Part shown: one piece after another, positions 7,112 to 9,622 of the stretch | How positions within the stretch are numbered: the stretch's first letter is position 1 | Layout of the letters: the number at the start of each line of letters is the position of its first letter | Assembly (NCBI GenBank): GCA_023405875.1 | Contig: JAEXXN010000046.1 | Coordinates: forward strand, 1 to 9,622 | Direction of reading: 5' to 3' | DNA: 9,622 nt | Origin: Bacillota bacterium | Lineage (GTDB): Bacteria > Bacillota > Clostridia > Lutisporales > Lutisporaceae | The notes under the pieces: generated by a model | Databases searched by the model: none | What the model was told of the DNA's origin: nothing | The model's input: only the letters and a program-made list of their open reading frames with translations | Translations under genes and position numbers: made by a program

Positions 7112-7158
7112 CATAAAAAATAGGAGATACTGAGCTTTCTCAGTATCTCCTATACTTT
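7112..7158. terminator. Strong rho-independent terminator of the FMN lipoprotein gene
   Basis: A perfect 14-bp stem (7121-7134 with 7139-7152) has a CTTT loop. On the minus strand it is followed by TTTTTTATG (7112-7120), a textbook terminator 22 bases past the lipoprotein stop. On the plus strand a T5 run follows at 7156-7160, so it could also work in that direction. Confidence 0.9.
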
Positions 7159-7174
7159 TTGGAATTATGGTTTA

Positions 7175-7663
7175 CTATTTTGCGCCTTCAAGTGCTTTTG
7201 CTGCCAAGACGTTGAAATCGTCGCTTGTAGTAGTAGCACCGGTTACTGTATCTACTGCAACAGCAGACTCAGCACCAACCAGCTTGCCTTCGAGTTCTTC
7301 CATAGCCTTTGCAAGGTCAACCTTTGTCTGGTCTGCCATAGCCTTTATGTAGCCCTGATCCTGTGATTTAAGCTTATTGTCTTTGTTGACATAGTCAAAA
7401 TCTACAGTGCTGATTTTGCCATCTTTTACTTCGACAGTGATCTGTCCCTTCCAGCCGTAATTATCATAATTGTCCTGTGCAGCTGTGTATGAACCGTCTT
7501 TCAGTCCGTTTTCAGCAACAGGGGCTGTTGTTGGTTCGGCTACCGGCGCAGTTGTCGGTGCAGGTGTGGGTTCTGCTGCTGCAGGTGCGCTCGGGCTGCA
7601 TGCAGCAAGGTTAAGAGCAAGTACACCAGCAAGTGCAAGTGTTGTTAATTTTTGTAATTTCAT
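7175..7663 (-). CDS. FMN-binding lipoprotein with covalent flavinylation motif
   Basis: This 162-residue protein starts at the ATG at 7661-7663, where GGAGGA lies 7 nt upstream (7671-7676). The longer in-frame start at 7708 would lie inside the promoter and is rejected. Residues 1-21 are a lipoprotein signal with lipobox LAAC and C22 as the lipidated residue. Residues 23-52 are a Pro/Thr/Ala/Glu linker with TTAPVAE repeats. Residues 53-162 form a compact FMN_bind domain: LKDGSYTA, GQITVEVKDGKI and, at 138-144, DTVTGAT. The last motif is the ApbE recognition sequence of NqrC/RnfG and PplA-type proteins, in which FMN is attached to the final threonine (T144 here). The protein should sit on the outer face of the membrane as a one-electron carrier. 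A role in extracellular or membrane electron transfer is inferred. No apbE, rnf or ndh gene is in the window. It is monocistronic, with its own promoter and strong terminator. Confidence 0.9.
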   Translation of the reverse strand: MKLQKLTTLALAGVLALNLAACSPSAPAAAEPTPAPTTAPVAEPTTAPVAENGLKDGSYTAAQDNYDNYGWKGQITVEVKDGKISTVDFDYVNKDNKLKSQDQGYIKAMADQTKVDLAKAMEELEGKLVGAESAVAVDTVTGATTTSDDFNVLAAKALEGAK

Positions 7664-7699
7664 TAATAGTTCCTCCAAATCATTAATACATTCGTTATA

Positions 7700-7728
7700 A
7701 TAATACATTCAAGTTATATTATTGTCAA
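7700..7728 (-). promoter_or_regulatory. Sigma-A promoter of the FMN lipoprotein
   Basis: Minus-strand TTGACA (7723-7728), a 17-nt spacer and TATTAT (7700-7705) form a near-consensus promoter. Transcription would start near 7693, giving a leader of about 30 nt, which suggests strong expression. Confidence 0.8.
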
Positions 7729-7767
7729 ACTTCAAATAAGTGAAAATAATGGATTAAAACAATACTA

Positions 7768-7786
7768 TGATAATAATTCTTATTAT
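7768..7786. promoter_or_regulatory. AT-rich palindrome, possible Fur/PerR-family operator
   Basis: ATAATAA-TTC-TTATTAT (7770-7786) is a perfect inverted repeat. Read from 7768, TGATAATaATTCTTA matches 12 of 14 fixed positions of the Bacillus Fur 7-1-7 box (TGATAATnATTATCA) and 11 of 14 of the PerR box. It lies about 40 bases upstream of the lipoprotein -35 and about 50 bases upstream of the hydrolase -35. AT-rich spacers yield such repeats by chance, so this is tentative. Confidence 0.35.
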
Positions 7787-7837
7787 GACTTGATAATGCT
7801 GGTTTAAGCTTCTGTTGGTGCATAGATGGAAATAAAA

Positions 7838-7866
7838 TTGTAAAAATATACTTCCGGAGATATAAT
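7838..7866 (+). promoter_or_regulatory. Sigma-A promoter of the M20 hydrolase
   Basis: TTGTAA (7838-7843), a 17-nt spacer and a perfect -10 TATAAT (7861-7866). The start point would be near 7873, with a 48-nt leader that includes the ribosome binding site AAAGGAGGG at 7906-7914. Confidence 0.7.
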
Positions 7867-7920
7867 TTTATATATCAGCTATCGGAATAACCAAATTTAT
7901 GGATCAAAGGAGGGAGCAAC

Positions 7921-9093
7921 ATGAACAGGCTGGAAATTGGGGGAAAGGACATAAAGGAGGACCTGCAGGCATTTGCCGGGGAGCTGGTCAGGATAAAGAG
8001 CACCTCCGGCAATGAAGAGCGGATAATCAGGCATATAGCAGACAAAATGAACGCCCTGGGATATGACGAGGTCATAATTGACAGCTTCGGAAATGTGGTC
8101 GGCAGGGTTGGCAGCGGTGAGACGGCCATAATGTTCGATTCCCATGTGGATACTGTAGAGGTCAGGGACGCAGATAAATGGGAGGTGCCGCCTTTCAGTG
8201 GTGAAATAATCAATGGCTGGCTCTGGGGAAGGGGTTCCGTCGATATGAAATCCGGGGCGGCTGCCTCGATATATGCGGCTGCTGCCGCCAAGCATCAGGG
8301 CCTGCTGGAGGGAAAGCGGGTCTATGTTTCCTGCACCTGCTTTGAGGAGGACTGTGACGGGGAGAACCTGAAGCACATGTTCAAGGAGCTGGGCTTCAAA
8401 CCGGATTTCTTTGTCACCTGCGAGCCCTCAGGTAATATTATAACTCTGGGTCACAAGGGAAAAGCGCAGATAGTCATAAAAACACAGGGAGTCTCCGCCC
8501 ACGGGTCGGCGCCTGAAAAGGGTGTGAACGCAATTTACGAAATGGCTGAGATAATCCAAAGGGTAGAGAAAGTCAACCTGGAGCTTATGGCAAAAGACGC
8601 CCCCAAAGGTACTCTGGTTATGTCGAGGATAACGAGTACCAGTGCTTCACTGAATGCAGTACCCTCCGAATGTGAGGTATACCTGGACAGGAGGATGGTG
8701 GTCGGAGAAACGGAAGAAACCATAAGGGACGAGATGGACAGGATAATAAAAGGGAAGAATGCCCACTGGGAGATAGGGGTATTGCACCGGAAAACCTGGA
8801 CCGGAATGGATATAACCTATGAGCCGTTTCATCTTGCCTGGAAGCTGGATATGGACCATGAATTGTCCAGGGCTTTCATTGATTCTCATAGGGAGGTTTT
8901 TGGCGAGGAGCCCAAGGAGTTTGATTTCTGGGACTTCAGTACCAATGCCGTTACAACAGTGAGCATGGGTATCCCTACAATAGGCTTCGGACCCGGAGAA
9001 TACAAGCTGGCCCATATGATAAACGAACGCTGCGAGCTCAGCCAGCTCATAGATGCCTGCAGTATGTATATTAGTGTAATAAATAAATTGTAA
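7921..9093 (+). CDS. YgeY/DapE-type M20 metallohydrolase
   Basis: This 390-residue protein is of normal length for the ArgE/DapE/CPG2 branch of family M20. The dinuclear metal site is complete: H75 and D77 (DSHVDTV), bridging D108 (GRGSVDMKSG), catalytic base E142 and ligand E143 (EEDCDG), E168 (CEPS) and H365 (LAHMINE). The dimerisation domain begins near 178, with the conserved H194 in VSAHGSAPEKG. The EEDCDG, SAHGSAPE, SWTG-like KTWTGM and FSTNAV/GFGPG blocks are those I associate with YgeY, a hydrolase linked in other bacteria to selenium-dependent purine/pyrimidine catabolism. It should cleave an amide or carbamoyl/acyl-amino bond in the cytosol; the substrate is not known. The ATG is fixed by AAAGGAGGG seven bases upstream. 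It is monocistronic, with its own promoter and terminator and no xdh, dihydropyrimidinase or carbamoyltransferase gene alongside. Its codons look richer in G and C than those of the oxidoreductase pair. Confidence 0.9.
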   Translation: MNRLEIGGKDIKEDLQAFAGELVRIKSTSGNEERIIRHIADKMNALGYDEVIIDSFGNVVGRVGSGETAIMFDSHVDTVEVRDADKWEVPPFSGEIINGWLWGRGSVDMKSGAAASIYAAAAAKHQGLLEGKRVYVSCTCFEEDCDGENLKHMFKELGFKPDFFVTCEPSGNIITLGHKGKAQIVIKTQGVSAHGSAPEKGVNAIYEMAEIIQRVEKVNLELMAKDAPKGTLVMSRITSTSASLNAVPSECEVYLDRRMVVGETEETIRDEMDRIIKGKNAHWEIGVLHRKTWTGMDITYEPFHLAWKLDMDHELSRAFIDSHREVFGEEPKEFDFWDFSTNAVTTVSMGIPTIGFGPGEYKLAHMINERCELSQLIDACSMYISVINKL

Positions 9094-9128
9094 TATATCC
9101 GGGACTGAATTGTTTGATGAAGCAATGG

Positions 9129-9172
9129 AGCTTCTTAAGAGAAAGGTGTTTCTCTTGGGAAGCTTTGTTTTT
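9129..9172 (+). terminator. Rho-independent terminator of the M20 hydrolase
   Basis: A 16-bp stem (9129-9144 with 9149-9164, including two G-U pairs) with a GGTG loop is followed by TTGTTTTT. It lies 36 bases after the stop codon. Confidence 0.9.
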
Positions 9173-9193
9173 GCATATAACAGGTAGAAGGCT

Positions 9194-9238
9194 GTGACAT
9201 AGAAAAGCGGAACGGTTCGCAACCGTTCCGAATGTCGC
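9194..9238 (-). terminator. Terminator hairpin of the TetR-like gene
   Basis: A perfect 10-bp stem (9208-9217 with 9221-9230) closes a CGC loop. An outer 7-bp helix, GTGACAT/ATGTCGC, can form around it. On the minus strand the inner stem is followed by CTTTTCT. It sits about 33 bases past the regulator stop and faces the hydrolase terminator across a short spacer. Confidence 0.65.
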
Positions 9239-9262
9239 ATCCTTCAAAAATTATGCCGCAGC

Positions 9263-9622
9263 TCACTCATTCCTGTCACTGATAGGCTGTCCTGCCAAGC
9301 CGTAAAGCATCAGCTCACACAGCTCCTTCAAAAGGTCTTTATTTTTATTGTTAAGTATTTCAGGCTGTTGAAGTGTATTCTGGTACATTTTCAGGTAAAT
9401 AGTAGCCGCTTCCACGGAAATCTCCTTGCGTATATAGCCTTCACTGCGGCCCTTTTCAATAAATTGGCCCACTATATAAGGATATTTGTGTTTATAAAAT
9501 TCATCTACTATTTTTTTTATCTCCGGATCGGTATCAAATAATGACCTCAGAGTTTCCAGGTTTATATTGTCGATGAAAGCATCACTCATCGATACGTCGC
9601 GCTTCATTAGATCAGGAAAAGG
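9263..9622 (-). CDS. TetR/AcrR-type regulator, C-terminal part (5' end outside window)
   Basis: The frame stays open to the window edge, with five further codons (PFPDL) before the ATG at 9605-9607, so the true start lies beyond the window. The 119 visible residues look all-helical and end in LMLYGLAGQPISDRNE. The pattern fits the ligand-binding region of TetR regulators: a DPEIKKIVDEFYKHKYPYI helix, then IEKGRSEGYIRKEISVEAATIYL, where a xGxIRxDIxxE.A turn is typical. The N-terminal HTH that would prove the family is missing here. Ligand and targets are unknown. Such genes often control an adjacent upstream transporter or enzyme, which would also lie outside this window. Confidence 0.75.
   Translation of the reverse strand, partial: PFPDLMKRDVSMSDAFIDNINLETLRSLFDTDPEIKKIVDEFYKHKYPYIVGQFIEKGRSEGYIRKEISVEAATIYLKMYQNTLQQPEILNNKNKDLLKELCELMLYGLAGQPISDRNE

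Noticed and set aside
7664..7708. N-terminal extension of the FMN lipoprotein to an ATG at 7708
   Set aside because: It would overlap the -10 box and destroy the signal peptide; the ATG at 7663 has a good ribosome binding site.
8647..9240. A 197-codon minus-strand frame overlapping the hydrolase 3' end
   Set aside because: It is antisense to conserved M20 blocks and runs through two terminator hairpins.

Overview
The window looks like a chromosomal segment from a low-G+C Gram-positive anaerobe, most likely a member of the Clostridia. The reasons are strong AGGAGG-type ribosome binding sites, sigma-A promoters, many rho-independent hairpins, use of TTG/GTG starts, a CD3324-type small protein and a FMN-binding lipoprotein of the kind common in anaerobic Firmicutes. 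No rRNA, tRNA, CRISPR array, transposase or phage gene was seen. The species cannot be named from this sequence.

Layout. Bases 1-3314 (+) hold the C-terminal 1,100 or so residues of a large secreted or cell-surface protein. It has an SbsA-like Ig region followed by nine beta-sandwich repeat domains, and three pairs of these repeat with an exact 537-bp period. A hairpin at 3391-3423 separates it from a convergent small gene of the CD3324 family (3427-3708, -). That gene has a clear sigma-A promoter about 150 nt upstream and a long leader that can fold into stem-loops and contains a possible 9-codon ORF. Bases 3953-6368 (+) carry two tandem paralogous flavoprotein-like oxidoreductases distantly resembling the geranylgeranyl reductase/FixC group. 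Both have an altered second FAD motif, and the second copy has a Gln-rich tail. A long hairpin at 6385-6449 ends this block.

Bases 6459-7007 (-) encode a cupin with a Tyr/Pro/Cys-rich N-terminus and a possible sporulation (SigK-like) promoter. Two terminators (7081-7152) separate it from a FMN-binding lipoprotein (7175-7663, -) that carries a covalent flavinylation motif. This lipoprotein is divergent from a YgeY-type M20 metallohydrolase (7921-9093, +). The divergent spacer holds a good promoter for each gene and an AT-rich palindrome resembling a Fur/PerR operator. Beyond the hydrolase terminator and a second hairpin lies the C-terminal half of a TetR-type regulator (9263 to the window edge, -).

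The genes do not form one obvious pathway. Nearly every gene or pair is bounded by its own terminator, so this reads as a series of independent transcription units, with the flavoprotein pair as the only likely operon. The least explained parts are the flavoprotein pair, the structured leader of the CD3324 gene, and the palindrome beside the flavin lipoprotein promoter. I do not see convincing evidence for a new multi-gene system.
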